From the NCBI GenBank assembly GCA_030739735.1, contig JASLYQ010000001.1, positions 62,001 through 126,000 on the forward strand: a DNA stretch of 64,000 nt. The letters run 5' to 3'. Shown piece after piece: positions 49,775-59,408 of the stretch (its first letter is position 1; each line of letters begins with the position of its first letter). Both the position numbers and the translations under genes were made by a program. The notes under the pieces are model-generated. The model searched no databases. It worked only from the letters and a program-made list of their open reading frames with translations, and was not told the DNA's origin. This stretch comes from Alphaproteobacteria bacterium (GTDB lineage Bacteria > Pseudomonadota > Alphaproteobacteria > UBA7887).

Positions 49775-50562
49775 GCCAGAAGCTCTCCTTTCCAAACCGT
49801 AGTGGCGTGCCCGGCGATGGCTACCCTATCGCCGCGGGCGCCGACGCGCAGAAGGCCGCCGCGAGCCGACAACTGCGCCGCCAGCATATCATCGCGACCA
49901 AGGCGCGCGGCCCAGAACGGCGTCAACGCGCAATGGGCCGATCCGGTCACCGGATCCTCATCGATACCGGCACGCGGGGCGAAGAAACGCGAGACAAAAT
50001 CGACCTCCCCGTTTGCAGTATGAGCAGTGACGATGATGCCGCGGCAGTCGACCTGGGCGAGACGGGCGAAATCGGGCGCCAACCCGCGCAGCACGCCTTC
50101 GCCGTCAAGCTCGATGAGCCAGTCCATGCGGTTGCGCCCGCTCCAGCGCGGCAGGCTGTCGAGGCCGTCGGCAAGCGCCTCGGGTGCAGGCGCCTCCTCG
50201 GCCGGCTCGGCGGGAAAGTCGAGTGCGATCCAGTCACCATCACGCATCGCCGTGAGGCGCCCGCTGGCGGTATCGAAACGCGCCTCGGCATCGGACGCAA
50301 GTGCCCCCGTTTGCCACAGCACATGAGCACTAGCCAGCGTTGCATGGCCGCACAAATCGACTTCATGCAAGGGTGTGAACCAGCGCAGCCCGAAGACATC
50401 TTCGCCGGGCACGACAAAGGCCGTCTCCGAGAGGTTCATCTCGGCCGCCACACTTTGCATCCAGGCAGGTTCTGCAGGTGCGTCGAGCACGCAGACCGCC
50501 GCTGGATTGCCGGCGAATGCTGCCTCCGCGAACGCATCCACCACCTGAATAGGCCTTGTCAT
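49771..50562 (-). CDS. PhzF-family isomerase/epimerase-like protein
   Basis: A 263-residue protein of the PhzF/DapF fold beginning MTRPIQVVDAFAEAAFAGNP, the family signature. NLSETAFVV contains the catalytic Glu, followed by FTPLHEVDLCGHATLASAHV and the second-half motif DPVTGSAHCAL. A GGAGG site lies 12 bases before the ATG. Housekeeping PhzF homologues have poorly defined substrates; it is not evidence for phenazine synthesis. It overlaps the hydratase gene by four bases. Confidence 0.88.
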   Translation of the reverse strand: MTRPIQVVDAFAEAAFAGNPAAVCVLDAPAEPAWMQSVAAEMNLSETAFVVPGEDVFGLRWFTPLHEVDLCGHATLASAHVLWQTGALASDAEARFDTASGRLTAMRDGDWIALDFPAEPAEEAPAPEALADGLDSLPRWSGRNRMDWLIELDGEGVLRGLAPDFARLAQVDCRGIIVTAHTANGEVDFVSRFFAPRAGIDEDPVTGSAHCALTPFWAARLGRDDMLAAQLSARGGLLRVGARGDRVAIAGHATTVWKGELLA

Positions 50563-50937
50563 CGCTGCGACGTGCCTCCCGGATTCCAGCGCGCCCGCGC
50601 TTGTAGCACAGCTTCCGCTACTTGTAGCAGAGACATCAGTCGAGGCGAAACCGCACTTTCGTGATGGTCCGACAGGCAAAGAGAGCGATGCAGGGAGGTG
50701 CCGAGATCGTCAGCGCACAAGGCCCACGCCCAATGCTTCGCTACCCCCCCGCAGGACCCGCCCGAGCCTGGCATGCGCAGGAGGACGCCCCCGGCTAACC
50801 TTCTGCCAGCCGCGACCACAGGAACGCGCGAGATTCCAGCATGCCTCCCTCGATCCGCGAGATACCGTGTTCGCGCTGATGACGCCACCGGCCTCTTAGG
50901 GTTTGACCCGCCCGCGGCAAGCGCCTAGCGTTTGCCA
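50563..50937. other. Stretch without a confident gene upstream of the PhzF-like gene
   Basis: A minus-strand frame (50559-50888) ends in an ATGA overlap with the PhzF-like start, which is suggestive. Its text (for example SPRLMSLLQVAEAVLQARAR) matches no family I know and codon use is irregular. It probably holds promoters for the divergent genes. Confidence 0.35.
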
Positions 50938-51561
50938 ATGGCATTGCTGGGCAACGGATTGCTAGCCGTCTGGAACGACATTCCACCTGACGTCGAGACA
51001 CGGTTCAACAGCTGGTATCGCGACGAGCATATGGCGGAGCGGGTTGCCCTGCCCGGCTTTCGGCGTGGCCGGCGCTATCATGCGCTCAACGGGGCGCCAG
51101 CCTATGGCGCGCTTTACGAATGCGATACACCCGAGGCCATGGCGTCGGAGGCCTATAGCGCGCAGCTCGACGACCCTACACCGCTGACATCCGAGATGTT
51201 GGCGCAGTTCAGCAATATGCACCGCACGGTCTGCCGCGTCGAAGCGAGCCGCGGGCGCGGCATGGGCGGAGTACTAGCGGTTTTGCGGCCGGGCGACGAA
51301 GCCGCGGCCACCCGCTTCGCCGGCGGCATATCTAGCCTGCTCGAATGCTCCGGCATCGTGGCAGCACATCTTTGTGTCGGCGTTCCCGCGCTGACCCATA
51401 ACGATAGTGTCGAGACGCGCGTACGCGTCGGCGCCGACAAACTCGATGTCTGGCTGGCACTTATCGAAGGCAACGATGCTACAAGCCTGCGCGCGGCGCT
51501 CGGCAGCGCGCCGGCAGCGCTATACGAGTTGATCCACGTGATCCACATCGACGATCTGTGA
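50938..51561 (+). CDS. Conserved hypothetical protein, EthD/Dabb-like fold
   Basis: A 207-residue cytosolic protein. The N-terminal half (LLAVWNDIPPDVETRFNSWY, DEHMAERVALPGFRRGRRYH, YGALYECDTPEAM) has the ferredoxin-like dimer-barrel pattern of EthD/DUF4286-type proteins, and the second half appears to be a diverged repeat. Activity is unknown. Its stop overlaps the GTG start of the MATE gene. Confidence 0.6.
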   Translation: MALLGNGLLAVWNDIPPDVETRFNSWYRDEHMAERVALPGFRRGRRYHALNGAPAYGALYECDTPEAMASEAYSAQLDDPTPLTSEMLAQFSNMHRTVCRVEASRGRGMGGVLAVLRPGDEAAATRFAGGISSLLECSGIVAAHLCVGVPALTHNDSVETRVRVGADKLDVWLALIEGNDATSLRAALGSAPAALYELIHVIHIDDL

Positions 51562-52856
51562 ACGTCACGTCCTTGCGGGTCTGGCGCCTGGCGCTGCCCA
51601 ATATCCTCGCTAATCTGACCATCCCCCTGCTCGGGGCCGTCGATACCGCCGTGATCGGACATCTAGGGGCAGCCGAGATCGGTGCAGTGGCGATCGGCAG
51701 CACGGTGTTCTCGTTCCTCTATTGGGGCTTCGGCTTCCTGCGCATGAGCACCACCGGCGTCGTCGCGCAGGCTCATGGTGCAGGCGACGGCGAGGCCGTG
51801 GTCGCCACCTTCCTGCGCGGCAGTATCCTTGCGGTCACTTTCGGGCTAGCGCTAGTCGCCCTGCAATGGCCACTGATCCAGGGCGCGCTTGCCATCATCG
51901 CGCCAAGCGAGGCGGTGAGCGCGGAAGCCACGAGCTATCTTGGCATGCGTATCTGGGGAGCGCCGGCGGCACTGCTCAACATGGTCGTCCTCGGCTGGCT
52001 GATCGCGCGTCAGCGCATGGGCACGGCACTCTGGCTGCAGCTGTTGATCAACGGTAGCAACATCGTGCTCGATATGGCCCTTGCCCGCGGCCTGGAGATG
52101 AACGTGGCCGGCGTGGCGCTAGCAACTGTGATCGGGCAATGGCTCGGGGCCGGGGCTGGCATCGCCGTGATCCTGCGTCAGAGCCCCCGCCTGGCGCCCG
52201 CTTGGCCCTGGGCAAGCGTACTCGACAGAGTGCAGCTGGCAGAAATGCTGCGCCTCAATGTGGACATCCTCGTGCGCACCCTGCTAGTCATCACCAGCTT
52301 CTCGATGATGACCGTGCTCGGCGCGCGCTTTGGCGACGAAGTGCTAGCCGCCAACGGCATATTGCTGCTGTTACAGGGCTTCCTCTCCTATGGCCTCGAC
52401 GGCTTTGCCCACGCGGCGGAAGCACTGGTGGGTGAGGCCGTAGGCGCTCGCGATAAGCGGGCCCTGAGCGCCGCGGTCAAGGGCACCACGATTGCGGCGG
52501 CAAGCGTTGCAGCGGGCTACATGATCGTCTTTTGGCTGGCCGGTAATACCTTGGTTGGGCTGGTGACCAGCGTGCCGGAGGTACGCGCAACCATCGCGCT
52601 TTATCTGCCTTGGACCGTCGCCTCCCCGCTGATCTCGGTCTGGTCCTATCAACTCGATGGCATCTTCATCGGCGCCACGCGAGGCCGTGCCATGCGCAAT
52701 GCCATGATCGCTTCCGTCGCGTTCTACGTGGTAGCGCTACTACTGCTCGTACCAGCCTATGGCAATGGCGGATTGTGGACCGCTTTCCTGGTGCTGATGG
52801 CGGCGCGCGGCGTTACTTTGACAATCGCTTATCCACGGCTCGCGCGCACGATTTAA
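51558..52856 (+). CDS. MATE-family multidrug/Na+ efflux transporter
   Basis: A 432-residue 12-helix exporter starting with GTG at 51558. Family features are LPNILANLTIPLLGAVDTAV in helix 1, STTGVVAQAHGAGD after helix 2, and the equivalent DGFAHAAEALVGEAVGARDK in the C-terminal half. DinF-like subgroup by general look. It overlaps the preceding hypothetical gene by four bases. Confidence 0.88.
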   Translation: MNVTSLRVWRLALPNILANLTIPLLGAVDTAVIGHLGAAEIGAVAIGSTVFSFLYWGFGFLRMSTTGVVAQAHGAGDGEAVVATFLRGSILAVTFGLALVALQWPLIQGALAIIAPSEAVSAEATSYLGMRIWGAPAALLNMVVLGWLIARQRMGTALWLQLLINGSNIVLDMALARGLEMNVAGVALATVIGQWLGAGAGIAVILRQSPRLAPAWPWASVLDRVQLAEMLRLNVDILVRTLLVITSFSMMTVLGARFGDEVLAANGILLLLQGFLSYGLDGFAHAAEALVGEAVGARDKRALSAAVKGTTIAAASVAAGYMIVFWLAGNTLVGLVTSVPEVRATIALYLPWTVASPLISVWSYQLDGIFIGATRGRAMRNAMIASVAFYVVALLLLVPAYGNGGLWTAFLVLMAARGVTLTIAYPRLARTI

Positions 52857-52904
52857 GCGTGTTAATAAGGGGTCCTATTTGCTACTTCACTCTGGAAAAC
52901 TAGT

Positions 52905-54059
52905 ATGAAAGTCGCGATTCCGAAGGAAATCCGCGAGAACGAAACTCGTGTGGCCGCCTCGCCAGCCATGGTGAAAAAGCTCGTCGAACTAGACCTTGAG
53001 GTGGTCGTACAAAGCGGTGCCGGTCTGGCCGCGTCCACCCCCGACGAGGCCTTCGTTGAGGCTGGGGCCGACATCGCTACCGATGCTGCCGCCACCTACG
53101 ATGGCGCCGATCTCGTGCTTAAGGTGGCGCGGCCGATGACGGCTAACGAGGGCACGGACGAGATGGCGTTGCTGCCGAGCGGCGCGACGTTGGTAGGCCT
53201 GCTCGCGCCCTTGCAGCATCGCGACCAGGTGGCGGCCTATGCTGCGGGGGGCATCACCGCCTTCGCCATGGAGCTGATCCCGCGCATCAGCCGGGCCCAG
53301 AGCATGGATGCGCTGTCGTCCCAAAGCAATCTCGCGGGCTACAAGGCGGTGCTCGACGCGGCCAACGAGTTCGGCCGCATCTTCCCCATGATGATGACCG
53401 CCGCCGGCACAGTTGTCCCCGCCAAGGTGCTGGTGCTCGGCGCCGGCGTCGCCGGTTTGCAGGCAATCGCGACGGCCAAGCGCCTCGGCGCCGTGGTTTC
53501 CGCCTTCGACGTGCGGCCCGCGGTTAAGGAGCAAGTCGAGAGCCTCGGCGGCAAGTTTATCGAGGTCGCTGACGAGGATGCCGAAAGCGCCGAAAGCGCG
53601 GGCGGCTACGCCACGGAGATGAGCGAGGACTATCAGCGGCGCCAGAGCGAGCTGATACACGAGACCCTTAAGAGCCAGGATATTGCCATCTGCACCGCCC
53701 TGATCCCAGGGCGCACGGCACCGACCCTAATCACAGAGCTAATGGTTAGCGGCATGAAGCCAGGTTCGGTGATCGTCGATTTGGCGACCGAGACCGGCGG
53801 CAATTGTGAGCTCAGCGAACATGGCAAGGTGGTGGTCAAGAAGGACGTGAGCATTGTCGGCCACGCTAATGTGCCGGGCCGCGTGCCAGTCGATGCCAGC
53901 GCGCTTTATGCCCGCAACCTGCTCAATTTTCTCAGCCCCATGATCAATACCGAGTCCAAGAGCTTGGCAATCGATTGGGAGGACGAGGTAAACACCGGTG
54001 CCTGCCTCACCCGCGACGGCAAGGTGCTCCACCCGTTGTTGACAGGGGGAGTGAACTGA
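52905..54059 (+). CDS. pntAA: Proton-translocating NAD(P) transhydrogenase, alpha subunit part 1
   Basis: A 384-residue NAD(H)-binding domain (dI). It begins [20 protein letters not shown] and contains the alanine-dehydrogenase-like region [19 protein letters not shown] and nucleotide site [18 protein letters not shown]. The separate pntAA/pntAB/pntB arrangement is characteristic of Rhodospirillum-like alphaproteobacteria. The complex uses the proton gradient to reduce NADP+ with NADH. pntAB starts two bases after its stop. Confidence 0.94.
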   Translation: MKVAIPKEIRENETRVAASPAMVKKLVELDLEVVVQSGAGLAASTPDEAFVEAGADIATDAAATYDGADLVLKVARPMTANEGTDEMALLPSGATLVGLLAPLQHRDQVAAYAAGGITAFAMELIPRISRAQSMDALSSQSNLAGYKAVLDAANEFGRIFPMMMTAAGTVVPAKVLVLGAGVAGLQAIATAKRLGAVVSAFDVRPAVKEQVESLGGKFIEVADEDAESAESAGGYATEMSEDYQRRQSELIHETLKSQDIAICTALIPGRTAPTLITELMVSGMKPGSVIVDLATETGGNCELSEHGKVVVKKDVSIVGHANVPGRVPVDASALYARNLLNFLSPMINTESKSLAIDWEDEVNTGACLTRDGKVLHPLLTGGVN

Positions 54060-54061
54060 AA

Positions 54062-54376
54062 ATGATCGATCCGTTCATCGTTGATTTCACTATTTTCGTA
54101 CTTGCCGTATTCGTCGGCTATTACGTGGTCTGGAGCGTCACCCCGGCACTCCACACACCGCTTATGTCGGTAACCAACGCCATTTCTGGCATTATCGTGG
54201 TCGGCGCGCTGATCGCCGTCGGCACCCAGGTCGATACCATTGCGAAAGGCGTCGAGGAAGGTATGACATTCTCGCAGGTGATCGGCATCGTCGCGGTTGC
54301 CATCGCGTCTGTAAACATATTCGGTGGCTTCATCGTCACCCAGCGCATGCTAGCGATGTTCAAGAAGCGGCGCTGA
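54062..54376 (+). CDS. pntAB: NAD(P) transhydrogenase, alpha subunit part 2
   Basis: A 104-residue membrane subunit with about three helices: [20 protein letters not shown], then [19 protein letters not shown] and [20 protein letters not shown], ending [11 protein letters not shown]. The motif SVTNAISG is conserved. The open frame from 53975 is an artefact inside pntAA. It is nine bases upstream of pntB. Confidence 0.94.
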   Translation: MIDPFIVDFTIFVLAVFVGYYVVWSVTPALHTPLMSVTNAISGIIVVGALIAVGTQVDTIAKGVEEGMTFSQVIGIVAVAIASVNIFGGFIVTQRMLAMFKKRR

Positions 54377-54385
54377 GGGGCGGCC

Positions 54386-55774
54386 ATGTCAGTAAATCTC
54401 TCTGCGCTCGCCTATCTTGCCGCCGCAGTCTGCTTCATTTTTGCCTTGAAAGGACTGTCCTCACCAACTTCGTCACGGCGCGGAAACCTGTTCGGCATGG
54501 CCGGCATGGCCATCGCTATCGCAACCACGTTAGCCCAGCCTGGCATGAGTTCGTTTGGCTGGATTGTCACCGCCATGGCGGTCGGCGGCGCGGTCGGCGC
54601 AATCATCGCGTTAAAAATCGAGATGACGGCGATGCCACAGCTCGTTGCGGCCTTCCACAGCCTGGTCGGCCTAGCGGCAATATTCGTCGCGGCAGCCGCA
54701 TTATATGCGCCCGAAGCATACAGTATTGCCGGCGCCGACGGCGTTATCAAGACCGCCAGCCGCATCGAGATGTCGCTCGGCGTGATTATCGGCGCCATCA
54801 CCTTCACCGGCTCAATCATCGCCTTTGCCAAGCTGCAGGCACTGATGTCGGGTGCGCCGGTTACCTTTCCCATGCAGCACCTGGTAAACCTGTTCGTGGG
54901 CGTGGCAATCGTTGGACTGATGATAGGCTTCTGCCTCAATCAGAGCCCGGAGCTGTTTTGGGCCATGACGGCGCTAGCTCTGGCCATCGGTATCATGATC
55001 ATCATCCCTATCGGTGGCGCAGACATGCCGGTAGTGATCTCTATGCTCAACTCCTATTCGGGCTGGGCCGCGGCTGGCATCGGCTTCACGCTGCAGAACA
55101 CTGCACTGATTATCGTCGGGGCGCTGGTCGGTTCGTCCGGCGCAATTTTATCCTACATCATGTGCAAAGGTATGAATCGCTCCTTCATCAGCGTCATTCT
55201 CGGCGGTTTCGGGGCCGAGGACGGGGCGCAGGCTACAGGCCGCAGCGACAAGACCGTGAAGTCGGGCAGCGCTGACGATGCTGCCTTCATCATGACCAAC
55301 GCGGAGACAGTCATCGTCGTGCCCGGCTACGGCATGGCGGTGGCGCAGGCCCAGCATGCCCTGCGCGAGATGGCGGATGAGCTGAAGAAGGCAGGCGTCA
55401 CGGTAACCTATGCCATCCACCCCGTCGCCGGCCGCATGCCGGGACACATGAACGTGCTCTTGGCCGAAGCAAATGTACCCTACGAGGAAGTTTTCGAGCT
55501 CGAGGAGATCAACTCCGACTTCCCAACAGCCGACGTCGCCTTCGTTATCGGCGCCAACGACGTCACCAACCCGGCCGCGCATAACGATCCGCAAAGCCCA
55601 ATCGCCGGCATGCCCATCCTCGATGTTGAGAAGGCGAAGACGGTACTATTCGTCAAGCGCTCGCTGTCGCCGGGCTATGCCGGCATCGACAACGAGGTGT
55701 TCTACCAGGACGACACCATGATGCTGTTCGGCGACGCCAAGAAAATGGTTGAGGAGATCGTTAAGGCTTTATAA
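54386..55774 (+). CDS. pntB: NAD(P) transhydrogenase, beta subunit
   Basis: A 462-residue subunit: about eight or nine transmembrane helices (1-260), then the NADP(H)-binding dIII domain. Landmarks are QLVAAFHSLVGLAAIFVAAA, MLNSYSGWAAAGIGF, the dIII start VIVVPGYGMAVAQAQHA, HPVAGRMPGHMNVLLAEA, VIGANDVTNPAA and KRSLSPGYAGIDNEV. All are diagnostic of PntB. Confidence 0.95.
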   Translation: MSVNLSALAYLAAAVCFIFALKGLSSPTSSRRGNLFGMAGMAIAIATTLAQPGMSSFGWIVTAMAVGGAVGAIIALKIEMTAMPQLVAAFHSLVGLAAIFVAAAALYAPEAYSIAGADGVIKTASRIEMSLGVIIGAITFTGSIIAFAKLQALMSGAPVTFPMQHLVNLFVGVAIVGLMIGFCLNQSPELFWAMTALALAIGIMIIIPIGGADMPVVISMLNSYSGWAAAGIGFTLQNTALIIVGALVGSSGAILSYIMCKGMNRSFISVILGGFGAEDGAQATGRSDKTVKSGSADDAAFIMTNAETVIVVPGYGMAVAQAQHALREMADELKKAGVTVTYAIHPVAGRMPGHMNVLLAEANVPYEEVFELEEINSDFPTADVAFVIGANDVTNPAAHNDPQSPIAGMPILDVEKAKTVLFVKRSLSPGYAGIDNEVFYQDDTMMLFGDAKKMVEEIVKAL

Positions 55775-55785
55775 TAGCACCTATC

Positions 55786-56523
55786 GTGATAGGTCACCGG
55801 GGCGCCCCGGCGCTCGCGCCCGAGAACACCCTGAGCGGCATTCGTGAGGCACAACGAGCGGGGCTTGACTGGGTCGAGCTCGATGTCATGCTGACCAGAG
55901 ACAGGGTGCCGGTGATCTTCCACGACCACCGCCTGGAGCGGCTAACAGGAACAAATGGCTTCGTTTCACAAACGCTGTCGGACGATGTCGTCGGCCTGTC
56001 TGTATCGGGTTGTAAGTCGCCAGAGAACACGGTGCCTACGCTTGCCGATGCCTTAGCGTTGGTTGTCGAGCTATCTCTCAATCTGAGCCTTGAAATCAAG
56101 GTCAACAGGCTCGCCCACGGGCGGACGCCAGAGCGCTGGCAGGTAGCGACAGCCGAGACCGTCTGCGCCGTGCTGGGGACCTGGCGACCGACGAGCAAGC
56201 AGCGCATCATTCTTGGCAGCTTCCATGCCGCTTGCCTGCATGTAGCGCGCGAACGCCTGCCGCAATGCGACCGCGACTTCAAGGTCGGCCGCCACCGCCG
56301 CGGCTGGCGTCAGATAGTAGCCGAAACTACACCGCAGATCCTCTCCTTCGACCATCTCTATGATGGCCCACGGCGCATCGCTGACTATGCCGGGCGCGTG
56401 TCCACGGTCTGGGCCTACACGATCAACGACCCCATCGCCGCCCGCAAGCTGGCCGGGCGCGGCGTCAGCGGCATCTACACCGATAGGCCGGGACCGATAT
56501 TGGCGGGCTTCGACCGGCCCTAA
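55786..56523 (+). CDS. ugpQ: Glycerophosphodiester phosphodiesterase
   Basis: A 245-residue cytosolic phosphodiesterase starting with GTG. The catalytic GHRGAPALAPENT (His-Arg and Glu), the metal pair in VELDVMLTRDRVPVIFHDH, and the later SLEIK glutamate-lysine are present. The C-terminal WAYTINDP and GVSGIYTDRP are typical. It follows pntB by 11 bases. It releases glycerol-3-phosphate from deacylated phospholipids. Confidence 0.92.
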   Translation: MIGHRGAPALAPENTLSGIREAQRAGLDWVELDVMLTRDRVPVIFHDHRLERLTGTNGFVSQTLSDDVVGLSVSGCKSPENTVPTLADALALVVELSLNLSLEIKVNRLAHGRTPERWQVATAETVCAVLGTWRPTSKQRIILGSFHAACLHVARERLPQCDRDFKVGRHRRGWRQIVAETTPQILSFDHLYDGPRRIADYAGRVSTVWAYTINDPIAARKLAGRGVSGIYTDRPGPILAGFDRP

Positions 56524-57005
56524 GCCTCCAGATCTATGATGTGAGATCTGTAATAGGGCCGCTTCTATAGGCCATAACACAGCGTGACCAGCCACGATTC
56601 TGGCCATGTTTACACACTACACTCCAGAATGTGGTAGCGCCGTTCCTCAACGGGCGCTGTGCGCAAATAGTGGTCATAAGGGTGGCCAGAGTAGGTGGTC
56701 TTGAGCTTTATCTGCCGCTGCTCGACGTCCTGCAAGTCGCAGGTGCCCTTGGCACTCGCAATCGATGCTGTGGCACCAGACCTCAACGAGACCGACCACT
56801 TGGCATTGCACCAGCGTGCAATCGACGAGGGTGTTCACGTTGTGGCTCGGTATGTCTGTATTCTGCACCAGTACGAAATCTGGAGTGGTCCCTCCCGAGG
56901 TGTGGACGGGATTAGGCGCCAATGCGGCGGCGGTATAGCACACAGACAAAGAAGAGAAGCCCTGCAGGCATCGCAGCCTGCATATCCTCCCCTGTCCTTA
57001 ATGGT
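56524..57005. other. 482-base stretch without a recognised gene
   Basis: The longest frame is on the minus strand (56674-56949, TTG start) and encodes a cysteine-containing 91-residue peptide with DCTLVQCQVV and SIDCECQGHL; no family and no ribosome site. The first 120 bases hold small dyads such as AGATCT pairs and ATAGGCC/GGGCCGC-like stems. I see no RNA gene. Confidence 0.35.
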
Positions 57006-57380
57006 CTATCCACTCGCTATCACCTCGTGCTCCTCGCCGACCCAGATAGCCGAGTTGGCAAGATCGATAAAGCGACATTCATCCTCGTAGAGGGCCTTAC
57101 CTGCGGCACGAGCCTCCGGGCTTTCATGCAGCGTAGCGACGGCCTCGCGACTTTCATACCAGAGCTCGGCGATGCCGTCATAGGCTTGCTCGCAGCCGCG
57201 CGAGGCGGTCAGCCCCTCGGTCAGTGCACCATGGTCGGTGTGGAGTTGGACGTAGCGCAGAATGCCGAGCGCCTTCTGGTTCTGGCGCACCAGCGGCGCA
57301 TGATCCTCGCGCCAGGTGCGCTGGAATTCCTCGACGCTAAGATGGGGCAGACGCCGCAGACAAAAAGCAAGCTTGATCAT
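57006..57380 (-). CDS. EthD domain protein
   Basis: A 124-residue dimeric alpha/beta barrel protein starting MIKLAFCLRRLPHLSVEEFQ, with W-x2-DHAPLV and the central DGIAELWYES typical of EthD. Members are accessory or catalytic small proteins in ether, polyketide and catabolic pathways. Its ATG overlaps the stop of the frameshifted GST, so it is the last gene of the GST/CoA-transferase operon. Confidence 0.82.
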   Translation of the reverse strand: MIKLAFCLRRLPHLSVEEFQRTWREDHAPLVRQNQKALGILRYVQLHTDHGALTEGLTASRGCEQAYDGIAELWYESREAVATLHESPEARAAGKALYEDECRFIDLANSAIWVGEEHEVIASG

Positions 57381-58170
57381 GCGGCGATATCCCTTTTTAG
57401 CTTCTCCAGATACGGCGCGACGTCGGGCGCAAAGGCCTTGTGTGTGGCGAGACGACGGTAATGTGCCATGGCGCTCGGATAAGTATTATCCTCACCTACG
57501 ATGGGGGCAAGGTCTTGTGCTGCAAGCTTACGGTGCAATGCTTTCTCTCGCGAGAACAGTGTTAGCTCACAAACAAAATAGATATCTGCCAGCGTGATAC
57601 CGTCGCCGACCAGATAATCATGCCGTGCAGCGCCCGCTCGATGCCGCTCATCCAGGTGTCCCAGACAGCGGCGGCGCGGACATGGATCTCCAACGTCACA
57701 CTATCGGCGTTCATGGCTAGCAAATAGATCTGGCTGTCACGCGCAAAGACCAAGCTGGCATCGAGAAAGCTGTCGATACGCGAGGCCTGGTAGGCGTCGT
57801 CCCCATAGAGCGGATAGCGCGCGGTGCCAAGGCGCGCGACCGTACGCATGATGCTGTTGGATTCGAAAATACCGGTCTCGCCGTCGGGGCTGAAAGCGGC
57901 GGGCACGGTACCGAAGGGATGGGCTTTGAGAAAAGTGTCGGTCTTGTAGAGCACGCCGTCGAAGCCGGTGCGGCTTTGCCGTGCTAAAGGGCCGTCTGGG
58001 TCGCCCTCGCCGTCTCGAAGCGGACGGGCGTCGAAATCCCACAGCCAATCGCGTAAGGCCCGCGGCTTGTCGCCACGCACCTCGATCTCCAAACCACTGA
58101 GCCGCGCCGCGATCGCCGCCTTCCAGAGCCGCGGATTGGGCAGGTAGATGAAGACGCGCAAAGCACTCAT
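57377..58170 (-). pseudogene. Glutathione S-transferase-like gene with a frameshift
   Basis: The first frame (from 58170) gives about 184 residues: MSALRVFIYLPNPRLWKAAI, FKAHPFGTVPAAF-like text and SNSIMRTVARLG, a GST N-terminal fold. At about 57617 a one-base loss shifts the frame. The correct C-terminus continues in the next frame as HDYLVGDGITLADIYFVCEL, then YPSAMAHYRRLATHKAFAP and a stop at 57377-57379. The original stop overlapped the EthD start, so loss is recent, or a base is missing from the assembly. Confidence 0.8.
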
Positions 58171-59396
58171 TTTGGGGCTCTCTCGCGCGGTGGGCTGTGC
58201 TGGAGAACGCCCGTCTCGTGCAGGCGGGCGATCTCGTCTTCCGCATAGCCGAGCTCGCTCAGGAGCTCGTCATTGCTGGCGCCGAGAAAAGGTGCCATGG
58301 CCCGCACCTGCGCCGGCGTGGTCTCGAAGCGTGCGGCGGGACGCGGTTGGCGCACCTGGCCGAGCACGGCGTCCTCATGGATCTCGATAATCGCGTTGCG
58401 CTGTACCTGCTCGTTGTCTAGCAGCGCTTCACGGCTGAGGATCGGCGCACACGGCACTTGCTCAGCAACGAAGCGGGCGAGGATCTCTTTCATCTGCCAC
58501 TTAGCAATTTCCTCGCTCATGATACGCCGACGATCGGTGATGTTGGCAAAGCGCGCGGCGGGGCTGATGAAGCGCTCATCCTCAATCAACTCCTCGCGCT
58601 TTATGGCGCGGCACATGCCGGCCCATTCGCGGTCCGTCACGGCCCCAGCGGTAACGTAGCCGTCCAGTGTCTTGAAGACCAAGTCGAGACCCATCTGACT
58701 GCGCTTCGGATCACCCTCGTTACCGACGAAGTTAAGCGCTGACATGGCCTCTGGCCAGAGATAGGCAACCATAGTGTCGAGCATGGCGAGGCGCACATGC
58801 TGGCCGCCGCCGCCACGCTCGCGCGCCAGCAACGCCGCGGTAATCGCCTGAGCCGCGGTCACCGACGTGGTCTTGTCGGGGATGATGGTGCGCACCATAC
58901 GTGGCTCGCCAGTGCCATGGTCGGCCTGGATCTCGGCCAGTCCCGAAAGCGCCTGAATGACCGGATCGTACACGCGCTGCTGAGCATAGGGTCCGTCCTC
59001 ACCAAAGCCCGAGATCGAGACGTAGATGATGTCCGGGCGTATCTCGCGCACCACATCTTCGCCGAGGCCCATGCGCTGGATGGCACCCGGCCGAAAGTTC
59101 TGCACCAACACGTCGGCGGTGGCGACGAGCTTCTTGAGTACAGCAAGACCATCTTCGGTTTTGACGTCGACAGAGAGCGAGCGCTTGGAGCGGTTGCACG
59201 ACAGGAACGACGAGGTCATGCCGCGGTTGTCGATGCCGACGCGGCGCATCAGCTCGCCTGCTGGCGGCTCGATCTTGATCACGTCGGCGCCCTGGTCGGC
59301 CAGCATCATGGTCGCGATTGGCCCTGAGACCATGGTCGTCAGGTCAAGCACGCGAAAGCCGTGCAGCGGGCCCGTTAATTCTTTTTTATCAGCCAT
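58167..59396 (-). CDS. Class III (CaiB/BaiF) CoA-transferase
   Basis: A 409-residue CoA-transferase moving CoA between acids. The N-terminus LHGFRVLDLTTMVSGPIATM and GADVIKIEPP are diagnostic, as are DVLVQNFRPGAIQRMGLG and ISGFGEDGPYAQQ. The catalytic Asp is probably D174 in IIPDKTTS. It overlaps the frameshifted GST by four bases and follows an intact GST by 12. With two GST-like genes and EthD it looks like a small catabolic operon for an unknown acid. Confidence 0.9.
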   Translation of the reverse strand: MADKKELTGPLHGFRVLDLTTMVSGPIATMMLADQGADVIKIEPPAGELMRRVGIDNRGMTSSFLSCNRSKRSLSVDVKTEDGLAVLKKLVATADVLVQNFRPGAIQRMGLGEDVVREIRPDIIYVSISGFGEDGPYAQQRVYDPVIQALSGLAEIQADHGTGEPRMVRTIIPDKTTSVTAAQAITAALLARERGGGGQHVRLAMLDTMVAYLWPEAMSALNFVGNEGDPKRSQMGLDLVFKTLDGYVTAGAVTDREWAGMCRAIKREELIEDERFISPAARFANITDRRRIMSEEIAKWQMKEILARFVAEQVPCAPILSREALLDNEQVQRNAIIEIHEDAVLGQVRQPRPAARFETTPAQVRAMAPFLGASNDELLSELGYAEDEIARLHETGVLQHSPPRERAPK

Positions 59397-59408
59397 TCTC
59401 TCGCATCT

